Under the pieces are notes generated by a model. That model did no database searches, was not told the origin of the DNA, and saw only the letters and a program-made list of their open reading frames with translations. Below, piece by piece: positions 53,948 through 63,916 of a stretch of DNA of 64,000 bases. Numbering within the stretch: position 1 is the first letter of the stretch; each line of letters starts with the position of its first letter. The position numbers and the translations under genes were made by a program. Origin of the DNA: Candidatus Gastranaerophilales bacterium (GTDB taxonomy: Bacteria > Cyanobacteriota > Vampirovibrionia > Gastranaerophilales > Gastranaerophilaceae); contig CALVAA010000009.1 in the NCBI GenBank assembly GCA_944325315.1, positions 1-64,000 on the forward strand. The letters run 5' to 3'.

Positions 53948-54577
53948 TTATTTATTAATCAGACTAACTCCGAACAAAGTATGCATTTTGTTTTTATTTA
54001 TTATATAGTCATACTTGTTGTTTTTCAGGCAAAGTTCATAAGGTTTATTCCCTGTTTGAAATTTACAATTGTTTTTATAAAACTTTTTGGCAGAATCAGA
54101 AGGCGCCCAAACTGCAAGCAAATCGCAACTTTTCTGTTTTGCCTTCAAGGCCAAAAAAGCTATTAGCGTTTCTCCTATATACCTGACACTTGATTTTTTT
54201 CTTTTTTTACCATTAACATACTTTGGTGCAGTCTCAAGATAATCAAGACACATTTCACCCTGTTTTACTTCGTCAGTTTGGCAATAGCCAAGACAAAGAC
54301 CACGGTTGTCTTCAAGTACGTATACATCTGCTTTTTGATAAAATTCATCGTTGCCTTGTGCAATCTTTTTTATTGACTGATTTATGCTTTTTAAAAAATG
54401 ATTTTCTTGCCAGATATACTCATCGTCCAGCTTTCTAAAGTAATCTCTGTCTTCTCTTTTATTTCCTTCAAGGCGGTATATTTTACACGGTATAGGCTCA
54501 TCATACTTTAATACCGAGCATTTTGCCATAAGTTGTTTTTGAAAAGAGATGTTGTTAAAATTATTTGATATATTCAT
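53948..54577 (-). CDS. GNAT-like protein with MNIS...ISFQ N-terminus
   Basis: The 209-residue protein starts MNISNNFNNISFQKQL, again the Met-x-Ile ... F-Q/K-type start. Residues about 85-185 look like a GNAT fold: NRGLCLGYCQTDEVKQGEMC, DYLETAPKYV, the loop RYIGETLIAFLALKAKQKSC and LLAVWAPSDSAKKFYKNNCKF. The acetyl-CoA loop R/Q-x-x-G-x-G/A is present only in altered form (RYIGETL). It may be a protein acetyltransferase or a degenerate relative. It lies between metK and aspS, each in the opposite orientation to it or separate from it. Confidence 0.65.
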   Translation of the reverse strand: MNISNNFNNISFQKQLMAKCSVLKYDEPIPCKIYRLEGNKREDRDYFRKLDDEYIWQENHFLKSINQSIKKIAQGNDEFYQKADVYVLEDNRGLCLGYCQTDEVKQGEMCLDYLETAPKYVNGKKRKKSSVRYIGETLIAFLALKAKQKSCDLLAVWAPSDSAKKFYKNNCKFQTGNKPYELCLKNNKYDYIINKNKMHTLFGVSLINK

Positions 54578-54664
54578 ATTTTATTAAAACTTGTAAAAAA
54601 TTTTATTTGTTTAATTTGTTTGTTCTATAATAAATACTACTAATACTATTAAAAAGGAAAAAAT

Positions 54665-56440
54665 ATGGAACTTGCATATAAAAATCAAAGTTGCTGCGAA
54701 CTAAAAGAATCTGATATTGAAAAAGAAGTTATTCTTGCCGGATGGGCAAGCACAATTAGAGACTTAGGCGGAATAATTTTTGTTGAATTGAGAGATAAAA
54801 CCGGTCTTTTTCAACTTGTTGCAGACCCGAAAATCAATCCGGAAGTCCATAAAGTTTTATCTAAAATTAAACCGGAATTTGTGATTCAAGCTCAGGGTAA
54901 AATTTCCAAAAGACCTGATGATACCATAAACGAAAAACTAAAAACCGGAAAAATTGAAATGTATCCGGATAAAGTTAATGTTTTATCATCAGCTCAAACA
55001 CTTCCCTTTGTTTTGGATGATGATAATGTGTCTGAAGATGTTCGTCTAAAATATCGTTATTTAGATTTAAGACGTGAAAAAATGATGAATAATTTCAGAC
55101 TTCGCCATAAAATTGTAACTGCTATAAGAAACTATTTAAACAGTCTGGATTTTATGGAAGTTGAAACTCCGATTTTAATTAAAGCAACTCCGGAAGGCGC
55201 AAGAGACTATCTCGTTCCATCAAGAATACATGACGGAAAGTTCTACGCACTTCCGCAATCACCCCAAATCTTTAAACAACTTTTGATGGTTTCAGGTTTT
55301 GAAAAATATTATCAAATTGCAAAGTGTTTTAGAGATGAAGACCTAAGAGCAGACAGACAACCTGAATTTACTCAAGTTGATATGGAAATGTCTTTTGTAA
55401 ATCAAGATGATGTTATAAAAATGACGGAAGGTTTAATTGAAAAAGCTTTTGAAGCGGCAGGAGTTGAAGTTAAAGCTCCTTTTAAAAGAATAACATACAA
55501 AGAAGCAATGGACAGATTCGGCTCAGACAAGCCGGATACTCGTTTTGGCCTGGAATTGTTTAATGTGACGGATATTATGGAAGAATCAACTTTTGAAGCA
55601 TTCAAAGCCGTAATCAAACAAGGCGGAACAGTAAGAGCAATAAAAATTCCGGGTATTGCGGGATATTCAAGAAAAGAGATGGATGATATAAGAAATCTTG
55701 CTATTTCTTATGGCGCTAAAGGACTTGCTTGGATTACTTATCTTGAAGACGGCAGCGTTAAATCTCCCGTGTTAAAATTCTTGGATGAAAATCAAATAAG
55801 AGAAATTCAATCAAGAGCTCAAGCTCAAAATGGCGATATTGTCTTTTTTGTAGCAGATTATCCGCAAACGGTATTTGATGTTTTGGGAAGATTCAGATTA
55901 TACTTTGGCCAAAAATTAAATTTAATCGATGAAACAAAACACGACTTGCTTTGGGTTGTAGACTTTCCTTTATTTGAATACAGCATTGAAGACGGAACTT
56001 ATAAATCCGTACATCATCCTTTTACAATGCCTGCATTGGAAGACTTGGATAAACTTGAATCTGATAAAGGAAACGTTAAATCAATAGCATATGATATTAT
56101 CTATAATGGAAACGAGTTGGGTGGCGGTTCAATCAGAATTCACAGTGCTGAAATTCAAGAAAAAGTGTTCCATGCACTTGGATTAACACAAGAAGAAATT
56201 AAAGAAAAATTTGAATTTATGATTGATGCCTTTAAATACGGAACTCCGCCGCACGGAGGTCTTGCAATCGGTTTAGACAGACTTGTGGCTTTGTTATTAA
56301 GGGCTAATTCAATAAGAGAAGTTATAGCATTTCCTAAAAACTCGGCTGCCAAAGATCTTATGACTAATGCGCCTTCTTTGGCTTCTGAAGAACAGCTAAG
56401 AGAACTGCATTTAAAACTAAGAAACCCTATAAAGGTATAA
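54665..56440 (+). CDS. aspS: Aspartyl-tRNA synthetase
   Basis: AspRS charges tRNA-Asp; in species with GatCAB it may also charge tRNA-Asn. The 591-residue length and the inserted GAD domain mark the bacterial type. Visible parts are the OB-fold anticodon-binding domain (VILAGWASTIRDLGGIIFVE), motif 2 (FRDEDLRADRQPEFTQVDME) and motif 3 (GGLAIGLDRLVALLL). AAAAGGA precedes the ATG. The glycosyltransferase gene starts one base after its stop. Confidence 0.97.
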   Translation: MELAYKNQSCCELKESDIEKEVILAGWASTIRDLGGIIFVELRDKTGLFQLVADPKINPEVHKVLSKIKPEFVIQAQGKISKRPDDTINEKLKTGKIEMYPDKVNVLSSAQTLPFVLDDDNVSEDVRLKYRYLDLRREKMMNNFRLRHKIVTAIRNYLNSLDFMEVETPILIKATPEGARDYLVPSRIHDGKFYALPQSPQIFKQLLMVSGFEKYYQIAKCFRDEDLRADRQPEFTQVDMEMSFVNQDDVIKMTEGLIEKAFEAAGVEVKAPFKRITYKEAMDRFGSDKPDTRFGLELFNVTDIMEESTFEAFKAVIKQGGTVRAIKIPGIAGYSRKEMDDIRNLAISYGAKGLAWITYLEDGSVKSPVLKFLDENQIREIQSRAQAQNGDIVFFVADYPQTVFDVLGRFRLYFGQKLNLIDETKHDLLWVVDFPLFEYSIEDGTYKSVHHPFTMPALEDLDKLESDKGNVKSIAYDIIYNGNELGGGSIRIHSAEIQEKVFHALGLTQEEIKEKFEFMIDAFKYGTPPHGGLAIGLDRLVALLLRANSIREVIAFPKNSAAKDLMTNAPSLASEEQLRELHLKLRNPIKV

Positions 56441-56441
56441 T

Positions 56442-57176
56442 TTGATAAATAACAAAAAAATAACAGTTGTAATGCCTGCGTATAATGCGCAGGCAACTCT
56501 CAAAGAAACATTTGAAAATATTCCCGATATCGTTGATGAAATTATCCTAACGGATGATGCTTCCGATGATAATACGGTTCAACTATCCAAAAGCTTAGGA
56601 ATCAAAACTCTGAGTCACAAAAAAAATTTAGGTTACGGGGCTAATCAAAAAACTTGCTATAAAGAAGCACTGAAAAACAACAGCGATATTATTATTATGC
56701 TTCATCCCGATTTTCAATATGACCCAAGATTAATCCCGGCGCTTGCTTCAATGATAGCATACAACAACTATGATTGCGTCATAGCATCCAGAATGCTTGT
56801 AAATTCAGCAAAGCATTCAAAAATGCCAAAATATAAATACATTGCAAATAAATTTTTAACCTTTATACAAAATATTGTTTTAAATAAAGGATTATCCGAA
56901 TATCATAGCGGTTACAGAGCATTCAGTTCAGAAGTATTAAAAACAATAGATTTTGACAAATTAAGCAATGATTTTATTTTCGATAACCAAATGATTGCAG
57001 TGGTCCTGTTTAAAGGCTATTCCATAGGAGAAATTTCCTGTCCGACAAAGTACTTTGATAACGCAAGTTCAATTAGTTTTTTTCGCTCGGTTAAATATGG
57101 TTTTGGTGTTTTAAAAGTCACTTTCGAGTATTTACTTGCAAAATCAAAAGTTTACAAAAGCAGAATTTTCAACTGA
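56442..57176 (+). CDS. Family 2 glycosyltransferase (DPM1/dolichol-phosphate-mannose-like)
   Basis: The 244-residue protein has the GT2 fold: KITVVMPAYNAQATLKETF, the DD motif in LTDDASDDNTVQ, the acceptor motif YHSGYRAFSSEVL and HPDFQYDPRLIPAL. No membrane helix is seen, unlike many DPM-like proteins. It probably transfers a sugar from a nucleotide-sugar to a lipid or polysaccharide acceptor. The start is TTG at 56442, one base after the aspS stop, with AAAGGT of the aspS end as ribosome site; no better ATG exists upstream. Confidence 0.85.
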   Translation: MINNKKITVVMPAYNAQATLKETFENIPDIVDEIILTDDASDDNTVQLSKSLGIKTLSHKKNLGYGANQKTCYKEALKNNSDIIIMLHPDFQYDPRLIPALASMIAYNNYDCVIASRMLVNSAKHSKMPKYKYIANKFLTFIQNIVLNKGLSEYHSGYRAFSSEVLKTIDFDKLSNDFIFDNQMIAVVLFKGYSIGEISCPTKYFDNASSISFFRSVKYGFGVLKVTFEYLLAKSKVYKSRIFN

Positions 57177-57184
57177 CAGTAAAG

Positions 57185-59026
57185 TTATATATTAGTTGCT
57201 AAACTCGGCGCTATTATTATAAACTGCCTTACAAGTTCTTTATCCCATTGAATTCCTGCGCCCATTTTTAAAATTTCACAGGCTTTTTTTACACTCAAAC
57301 CTTTTCTGTAGGGTCTATCTGAAATTAAAGCATGGTAAGCATCGGCTACGGCAACAATTCTTGCAGACAAAGGTATGTCATCTCCTTTTAGACCATAAGG
57401 ATAACCTGAGCCGTCTATATGTTCATGGTGATATTTAACCATAGGAATCAAATCCTGTAAAGATTTATTTGGTTTTAATACTTTATCAGCACCAATTTTA
57501 GGATGTTGTTTCATTATAGCCCATTCATCGTCTGATAACATAGAAGGCTTTCTTAAAACATGTTCAGGAATTCCTATTTTTCCGATATCATGAAGCATTG
57601 CACCCAGTTTAATTCTTTCAACTTCACTCTCTGGAAGATTGACAGCTCTTGCAAGTGCTTCCGAGTATCTTGAAACTGCGGCACTATGACCTTTTGTATA
57701 TGTGTCTTTTGCGTCAATTGCATTTGCAAGAGAAGATACAACATCCAACAGATGTTCGTTTGAGATTATTTTTTCACTGTGGAATTGATTGATAAGCTCT
57801 TCTTCAATATTAACACCAACAGAAGCGTGTTTTTTGGTTAAAACCTGAGCAAAACATTTTAAAGCCTCGTCATCCCAGAAATTATAGTCATTTGTTGAAA
57901 CAATTTCCGATTGACCCGATTGACTTCTTTTGCTTTTTGCAATGTAGAGGGCTTGTTCAGCCAAAATTGTAAGTTTCTCTTGTTTATTTGTAGAACTTGG
58001 AAACATTGAAATTCCACAGGAAAATTTTAACTGCCCCAAATCATCGAACATTGTGCAGGCTAAATTGTATAATAAAAACTCACAAACATACTTGGCTTCC
58101 TCCACGGTTGTATCAGGCATAATAATTCCGATTTCATCACCGCCGTATCTGCCTAAAATATCTGTGTTTCTGACATTCTTCTTAATTTTATTTGCAACTT
58201 CTTTAATAACACAGTCACCTTTTGCATGTCCCAGTTCATTATTAATTTCCGAAATATTTGCTATATCAAAAATGCAAAAAGCTAAGCTTTTATCACTGTT
58301 TGCACACAAAGACATCTCATTTGCCAAATCTTCCTGAAGTTTTTTATGGTTACCAAGACCGGTAAGAGAATCAGTATCAGTGTTTTTGTCAACCAAATCT
58401 GCAAGCAATCTGTTTTTATAAAACAGTGCGTAATAGTTTGCAATTAGTTTATAAAAATCAAAAAACTGATTATTGTTGTTATCGGAAAATATCATAACCC
58501 CGAGACATTCTCCCAAAACATTAAGGGGAATAATATGTGTAGGAACATTTGCAATATAGCTCATTTTTAAATAATCACTCTGCATTGTAAGAACGCATTG
58601 TTTATTTTTAAAAGCTTTGACAACAACATTTTCGCTGTCGCTTAAAAGAATTTTTGAATTATATGAAGCGTTATTTTTATCAATTAATTTTATGTTTATA
58701 TAATTTGAAGCACTGTTGTATATTCCCAACGCTATAAAATTTAAATTAAATTTTATTGAAATATTATTGTATATTGAATAAAAAAGATGGAGGGAATCAA
58801 CTTGGCCTGTCAATGAATCATTTATTGCGTTTATAATATCATTATAATCAATTTCAAAAAGTTTATTGTTTGATCCTGCCCAGCCGCCATAAAGCCTATT
58901 AGCATAACTTCTTTGACTTAAAGGCATAATTTTAGATGTATTTATGGGATTTGAGATTTTTTGTTCCAGATAGTCATTAGGAAACTGGTTTAATAATGTT
59001 TCCTTTTTTATTTTATTAGAATCCAC
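57185..59026 (-). CDS. GGDEF/HD-GYP cyclic-di-GMP protein
   Basis: The 613-residue protein has an N-terminal region (about 60-210) resembling a GAF sensor, a GGDEF domain with active GRYGGDEIGIIMPD and an RNTD inhibitory site just upstream, then an HD-GYP domain with MLHDIGKIGIPEHVL and HHEHIDGSGYPYGLKG. Both the synthesis and degradation motifs look intact, so it could make and break cyclic-di-GMP according to signal. It is soluble. It is monocistronic on the minus strand, with a GTTAAG element upstream at 59109-59114. Confidence 0.9.
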   Translation of the reverse strand: MDSNKIKKETLLNQFPNDYLEQKISNPINTSKIMPLSQRSYANRLYGGWAGSNNKLFEIDYNDIINAINDSLTGQVDSLHLFYSIYNNISIKFNLNFIALGIYNSASNYINIKLIDKNNASYNSKILLSDSENVVVKAFKNKQCVLTMQSDYLKMSYIANVPTHIIPLNVLGECLGVMIFSDNNNNQFFDFYKLIANYYALFYKNRLLADLVDKNTDTDSLTGLGNHKKLQEDLANEMSLCANSDKSLAFCIFDIANISEINNELGHAKGDCVIKEVANKIKKNVRNTDILGRYGGDEIGIIMPDTTVEEAKYVCEFLLYNLACTMFDDLGQLKFSCGISMFPSSTNKQEKLTILAEQALYIAKSKRSQSGQSEIVSTNDYNFWDDEALKCFAQVLTKKHASVGVNIEEELINQFHSEKIISNEHLLDVVSSLANAIDAKDTYTKGHSAAVSRYSEALARAVNLPESEVERIKLGAMLHDIGKIGIPEHVLRKPSMLSDDEWAIMKQHPKIGADKVLKPNKSLQDLIPMVKYHHEHIDGSGYPYGLKGDDIPLSARIVAVADAYHALISDRPYRKGLSVKKACEILKMGAGIQWDKELVRQFIIIAPSLATNI

Positions 59027-59130
59027 GATTAACCTTTCGCTATTTTTTAATTACTTTAAACCTACTGAACAAAAAAAGTGCTATTTTTTTTAAAAGTATG
59101 ATAACATTTCTTAACAATTGAAAACAATTT

Positions 59131-59400
59131 TCATTTTTCAATACCTATTAACTTCACTGAACACTTTTCTCCTTTTAAAATTGAAATTTTTGTTTTGGGT
59201 TTCTTTAAAACCTTGGACAAATACTCGATAATTGCTTTGTTAGCTTTTCCTTCGATTGCTCTTTGGATAATTTTCAGTTTAATTGTTCCGTCTAAAAATT
59301 CGATTGAATTAACTTTTGAATTTGCAATTACTTTAATTTGAAACTTAAATCCATCATTTTTTTCAATATGTTCTATTAAATCATCGATATTTTTTATCAT
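59131..59400 (-). CDS. DUF167/YggU-family small protein
   Basis: Starting at the ATG at 59400 the protein has 89 residues. It shows the DUF167 core: FKFQIKVIANSKVNSIEFLD, LKIIQRAIEGKANKAIIEYL and the end KKPKTKISILKGEKCS. Upstream codons (to 59445) form a longer, Cys-rich leader without a ribosome site. The biochemical role of YggU proteins is unknown. It lies between the cyclic-di-GMP gene and the divergent rsh gene. Confidence 0.82.
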   Translation of the reverse strand: MIKNIDDLIEHIEKNDGFKFQIKVIANSKVNSIEFLDGTIKLKIIQRAIEGKANKAIIEYLSKVLKKPKTKISILKGEKCSVKLIGIEK

Positions 59401-59488
59401 AACTTGATATTTTTTCACCAAAATACAACATATACTATATCGCAAAAATACAATAAGGTGTATAATATTAAAATACGGTTGGTAAAAT

Positions 59489-61717
59489 ATGAACTATCAA
59501 GAAACGTTTGAAGAAATTAAAACGGAGCTAACTAAACAAAAAAGGCCGAACGAGGATATTGAACAGATAGAAGCAGCTTATAATTGGGCAAAAAAGCTTC
59601 ACGAAGGACAATTTAGAATTTCTCAGGAGCCTTATATTATGCATCCTGTCGAAGTTGCAAAGATTCTTGTAGATCTTAAACTTGATAAAGACACTATTAT
59701 TGCCGCTTTTTTACATGATATTTTAGAAGACACAAACGCAACAGCCAAAGAAATGGAAGAAAAGTTCGGCAGTGACGTTGTTAATCTTGTTCAGGGTGTT
59801 ACAAAATTAGGGAAATACCAATTTAAATCAAAAGAAGAACGTCAAGCTGAAAATTTCAGAAGGATGTTTATTGCAATGGCACAGGATATTAGAATAATTG
59901 TCCTAAAGCTGGCAGACAGACTCCACAACATGCGGACTTTATCGTTTATGGCAGCTGCCAAGCAAAAAAAAATTGCCCAAGAAACACTTGATATTTTTGC
60001 CCCGCTTGCAAACCGTCTTGGTATGGGAAAAATCAAAGCAGAACTTGAAGATTTATCATTAAGGTATTTAAACCCGGAAAAATATTACGAAATTGCAAAA
60101 CTTGTAGCAGAAACAAAAGCTATGAGAGATTCAACCGTTAATGCATTAATCGATACAATTAAGCATGAACTTGCCAAAAACAAAATTAAAGCAACAATAA
60201 AAGGCAGAGCAAAACATTATTATTCAATTTATAATAAAATGAAACGGTTAAATGTAACTTTTGATCAGTTATACGATATAACAGCCGTTAGAGTAATTGT
60301 TGATAACGAAAGAGAATGCTATCAGGTTTTAGGAATTATTCACCAACTGTTTAAACCGATTCCCGGGCGCTTTAAAGACTATATAGCAATGCCTAAAGGC
60401 AATATGTATCGATCATTACATACTTCAGTTATAGGCGCAAGAAATAAGCCTGTTGAGATTCAAATAAGAACCCATAAAATGCATGAAGTAGCGGAATACG
60501 GGGTTGCTGCACACTGGAGATACAAAGAATCAGGCTCTATTAAAGCAAATAATAAACAGGATTTGCAATTTTCATGGATGAGAAAGGTAATGGAACTTGA
60601 GCGTGAAAGTGAAGATGCTAAAGAATTTGTTGAAAACGTAAAATTTGACCTTTTTAACGATCAGGTATTTGTATTTACTCCAAACGGAGATGTTTTTGAC
60701 TTGCCCCAAAATTCAACTCCGGTTGATTTTGCATATAGGATTCACACGGAAGTCGGTCACAGAACAGTAGGCGCTCTAATTAACGGCCGAATTGCACAAC
60801 TGGATACAAAATTAAAAAATGGTGATATTGTTGAAATTTTAACATCAAAACAATTTATGCCAAAAATTGATTGGCTAAATTTTGTTGTCACAAAAAATGC
60901 GAGTTCTAAAATTCGTCAGTGGTTTAAAAAGTTCAACCGTGAAGATAATATCCAGCTTGGAAAGGCAAACCTTGAAACAGAATTAACAAAAGCCTGTTTT
61001 GACGAATATTCAAAATCAGGGATTATTGAAAAAGCTGCAAAAGAAATGAACTACAAAACAGCACAAGATTTATTCGCAGCACTGGGATACGGTGAAACCA
61101 CCATACACAAAGTTATAAATGTGTTAAAAAAATATGAAGCTCCAAAAACAGATGAACAACTAGCAAAAGAACAAGGTCAAAATCTCCAACAAAGAAAAAA
61201 CAAAAGCAAAAAAAATGATATAGTAGGACTGGATGGTTTATTGTGGTCTTTGGCGAAATGTTGCTCGCCTATCCCCGGAGAACCCATAACAGGTGTTATT
61301 ACACGCTCTAAGGGTATAAGTATACACAGACTCGACTGTAAATGTTTATACAACATTGAACCCGAGCGGATGATTGATGTATCATGGGCAGACACACCTA
61401 CAAAATCAACATACCTTGCACATCTTAGAATAGAATGTCTGGACAGAGTAGGCATATTGAGAGATATACTTATGAAAACAGGAGATATGGGAATAAATAT
61501 AATATATTCAAACACATATTTAAAAGGAAGAAAATTTGGTATAATTGACTTAGGAATCGAGCTTGATAATATTGAAACGCTAAAAAAGGCAATTCTTGCC
61601 ATTCAATCCCTGAACGATGTTTTTTCCGTAAGGCGTCTTCAACAAAAAGAGAATCTTAACCAGCCAAAACAATCAAAAAAGAAAAAGATAAAACCAACAA
61701 ACAATAAGGATACTTAG
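59489..61717 (+). CDS. Bifunctional (p)ppGpp synthetase/hydrolase (Rsh)
   Basis: The 742-residue RelA/SpoT homologue has an active-looking HD hydrolase domain (YIMHPVEVAKILVDLKLD; AAFLHDILEDTNAT), the synthetase domain with PGRFKDYIAMPKGNMYRSLHT split here as PGRFKDYIAMPKG and NMYRSLHT, TGS (VFVFTPNGDVFDLP), a zinc-finger-like CCSPIPGEPITG and a C-terminal ACT. RFKD at the synthetase active site is typical of the bifunctional (Rel/Spo) group rather than RelA's EFDD. It regulates the stringent response. It is followed by ribF after five bases. Confidence 0.96.
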   Translation: MNYQETFEEIKTELTKQKRPNEDIEQIEAAYNWAKKLHEGQFRISQEPYIMHPVEVAKILVDLKLDKDTIIAAFLHDILEDTNATAKEMEEKFGSDVVNLVQGVTKLGKYQFKSKEERQAENFRRMFIAMAQDIRIIVLKLADRLHNMRTLSFMAAAKQKKIAQETLDIFAPLANRLGMGKIKAELEDLSLRYLNPEKYYEIAKLVAETKAMRDSTVNALIDTIKHELAKNKIKATIKGRAKHYYSIYNKMKRLNVTFDQLYDITAVRVIVDNERECYQVLGIIHQLFKPIPGRFKDYIAMPKGNMYRSLHTSVIGARNKPVEIQIRTHKMHEVAEYGVAAHWRYKESGSIKANNKQDLQFSWMRKVMELERESEDAKEFVENVKFDLFNDQVFVFTPNGDVFDLPQNSTPVDFAYRIHTEVGHRTVGALINGRIAQLDTKLKNGDIVEILTSKQFMPKIDWLNFVVTKNASSKIRQWFKKFNREDNIQLGKANLETELTKACFDEYSKSGIIEKAAKEMNYKTAQDLFAALGYGETTIHKVINVLKKYEAPKTDEQLAKEQGQNLQQRKNKSKKNDIVGLDGLLWSLAKCCSPIPGEPITGVITRSKGISIHRLDCKCLYNIEPERMIDVSWADTPTKSTYLAHLRIECLDRVGILRDILMKTGDMGINIIYSNTYLKGRKFGIIDLGIELDNIETLKKAILAIQSLNDVFSVRRLQQKENLNQPKQSKKKKIKPTNNKDT

Positions 61718-61722
61718 TATTA

Positions 61723-62643
61723 ATGGAAGTTTTTCGTGAAATAGGAGTAAACAAAGGACTTGCAATTGCATTAGGATATTTTGACGGTATCCACATCGGG
61801 CACAAAAAGATTATAACCTTATTAACCCAGCAGGCAAAAATAAAAGGTATAAAAAGTGCAATAATAACTTTTGATAAAAATCCTGCCGATTATTTCAACA
61901 ATAAAACTACTCCAAATATACAGACCTTTAAAGACAGAGAATTAATTTTAAGTTCTCTTGGGGTTGACTACCTTTACGAGCTTAATTTTGAAAACTATAA
62001 AGACTTAAGTGCCCATGAATATTTAAAAGATGTTCTTGTAAAATATTTTGAACCCAAAATGATTTTTGTAGGCTACAATCATACTTTTGGAAAAGAAAGA
62101 ATGGGAAATCCGGGGTTTTTGAAAGACTATGAAAATCAATACAATTATGAATGCGTTATAGTACCTGAACAAAAATATAAAGGTAAAGAAGAAGTAAGCT
62201 CAAGTGCTATAAGAAAAAGGATACAATACGGACATTTAAATGCTGTCAGAGCATTATTGGGAAGGTATTTTTCAATTAGAAATTCGGTTATAAAAGGGCA
62301 AAAGATAGCAAGAGCTCTGGGATATCCTACGGCAAATTTAGTTTGGCCCGACAGTATGATAAAACTTCCTTACGGTGTCTACCATGGTTTTGTTCAGGTT
62401 GGCTCTACAATGAACCCTGCTTTAATTTCTTGGGGGACAAAACCGACTCTTACACCGGGTAAAAACGAAATACTCGAAGCTCATATTTACGATTTCGACA
62501 AAAATCTTTACGGGAAGATAATCAAAGTAATTTTTGTTAAAAAAATCAGAGACGAGCAAAACTTTGGAAATATAAGGGTTCTTGCCACACAATTACAAAA
62601 AGATTATTCAAAGTTCGAAAAATGGGCAAGATTAATGAAATAA
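61723..62643 (+). CDS. ribF: Bifunctional riboflavin kinase/FMN adenylyltransferase
   Basis: RibF converts riboflavin to FMN and then FAD. The 306-residue protein has the adenylyltransferase domain (LGYFDGIHIGHKKIITLL; FVGYNHTFGKERMGN) and a kinase domain with GYPTANLVWPDSMIKLPYG, GVYHGFVQVGSTMNP and EAHIYDFDKNLYGKIIKV. It starts five bases after rsh, so the pair is co-transcribed. Confidence 0.96.
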   Translation: MEVFREIGVNKGLAIALGYFDGIHIGHKKIITLLTQQAKIKGIKSAIITFDKNPADYFNNKTTPNIQTFKDRELILSSLGVDYLYELNFENYKDLSAHEYLKDVLVKYFEPKMIFVGYNHTFGKERMGNPGFLKDYENQYNYECVIVPEQKYKGKEEVSSSAIRKRIQYGHLNAVRALLGRYFSIRNSVIKGQKIARALGYPTANLVWPDSMIKLPYGVYHGFVQVGSTMNPALISWGTKPTLTPGKNEILEAHIYDFDKNLYGKIIKVIFVKKIRDEQNFGNIRVLATQLQKDYSKFEKWARLMK

Positions 62644-62914
62644 AATTGATAATGCAAGCGTTATTAAAAAATAACACACTATCATAAACAGAAATGTTTT
62701 TTTGATACTCAGCATAAAAGAATATTAAAATATAAATAAATATTAATAAATTGCACAAACGACTATTTGATTTTTCTTTATTTTTTTTACAAAAATATTA
62801 ATTTTAATCCATTTTTTAATGTTAAGTTTTTTAAAAAAAATTTATCGCCAACTAGCAAAAAATTTTTATCAGCAGTTTTTATAGACTTGTGTTTTGTAAG
62901 GGGAATAATTTTTA

Positions 62915-63916
62915 ATGAGAATAAACGCCGTTAACAACATAAAAATACAGAAAAACAGCGCTAACAACAATAAAAATAATCACACAACAAACTTTAAAGG
63001 CGGTTTTACGGATGGATTGGTTAATTTTTGGCAATTTGTGGATAACGGCGGCAGAGCAATGCAATTCACCGTTGAAGATATGACGGGAACTAACTTTCCA
63101 AGAAGTATAAAAGGTGCTCTTGCAGGGTATAAATATACCGGAAAAATTAACGTACCGGCTTTTTTACAAGAAATGATAAGAGAATTTTTAACCGGTCCTA
63201 CTATGTGCGTAACTCCCGTTGTAATGCTTGCGTTATCTAAAAAAATGATGGGTAAAACTTCTAATACACATATTGAAAATATTTCCAATCTCGCACATCT
63301 TATTAAAGGAATTCAAACAAGTAGTGCCGGAGAATTTGAAAAACAATTTTTTACAAATGTTGTAGCCGATGCTATAACCAATACAAGCGGCACTAGAGCA
63401 AAACAAAAAGACATCAATGAATTAATTGAATTAATGCAAAAATATAGTCAGTCACTTTACAATAAAAATGCTCCCAAAAAAGAAGCTGAAAATATTCTGG
63501 AATCACTTCAGCAAAGCTTTGAAAGTATAATAAAAGCAAATAAAAAAGATTTTGAAAATACAAACTTCCTTGCTGTAAAATACAGCGGAGCAAACAACAA
63601 AACAGGCTCAACAAAATTTAAAAACTATATTGATTATGCCGTTAATTATTCAAAAGATTATATTAAACGCTATAGCACAAAAGACGGTATTGTCCGGGTT
63701 AGTGATGAAAACATCAAAAACTTTAAAAACGGTTGGATAGGAAAACGTGTTTTAACTATTGCCGGAATGTTTTTTGTAACAGGATTTTTAATGTCTTATA
63801 TCCCTAAAATATATACTTGGGCTTCAGGCGGAGTAAACCCGAATGCTTCGGCTATTTATGACGAAGCTAAAAAGCCAAACGGCAAGGAAGGAGATATTAA
63901 AAATGCAGATAAATAA
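62915..63916 (+). CDS. Lineage-specific membrane protein with NFKGG N-terminus
   Basis: The 333-residue protein begins MRINAVNNIKIQ... and has TTNFKGGFTDG at about residue 24-33. Hydrophobic segments lie near residues 90-108 (GPTMCVTPVVMLALSKK) and 275-300 (LTIAGMFFVTGFLMSYIPKI). Its general plan resembles the 467-residue protein at 50174-51577. AAGGGGA precedes the ATG. The next gene starts inside its end and also begins with an ATG-Q-I-N-K sequence. Function unknown; membrane association is likely. Confidence 0.72.
   Translation: MRINAVNNIKIQKNSANNNKNNHTTNFKGGFTDGLVNFWQFVDNGGRAMQFTVEDMTGTNFPRSIKGALAGYKYTGKINVPAFLQEMIREFLTGPTMCVTPVVMLALSKKMMGKTSNTHIENISNLAHLIKGIQTSSAGEFEKQFFTNVVADAITNTSGTRAKQKDINELIELMQKYSQSLYNKNAPKKEAENILESLQQSFESIIKANKKDFENTNFLAVKYSGANNKTGSTKFKNYIDYAVNYSKDYIKRYSTKDGIVRVSDENIKNFKNGWIGKRVLTIAGMFFVTGFLMSYIPKIYTWASGGVNPNASAIYDEAKKPNGKEGDIKNADK

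Noticed and set aside
62644-62914. Hairpin GTTATT...AATAAC after ribF as a terminator
   Set aside because: The stem is A/T only and lacks a following T tract of note, so it cannot be called.
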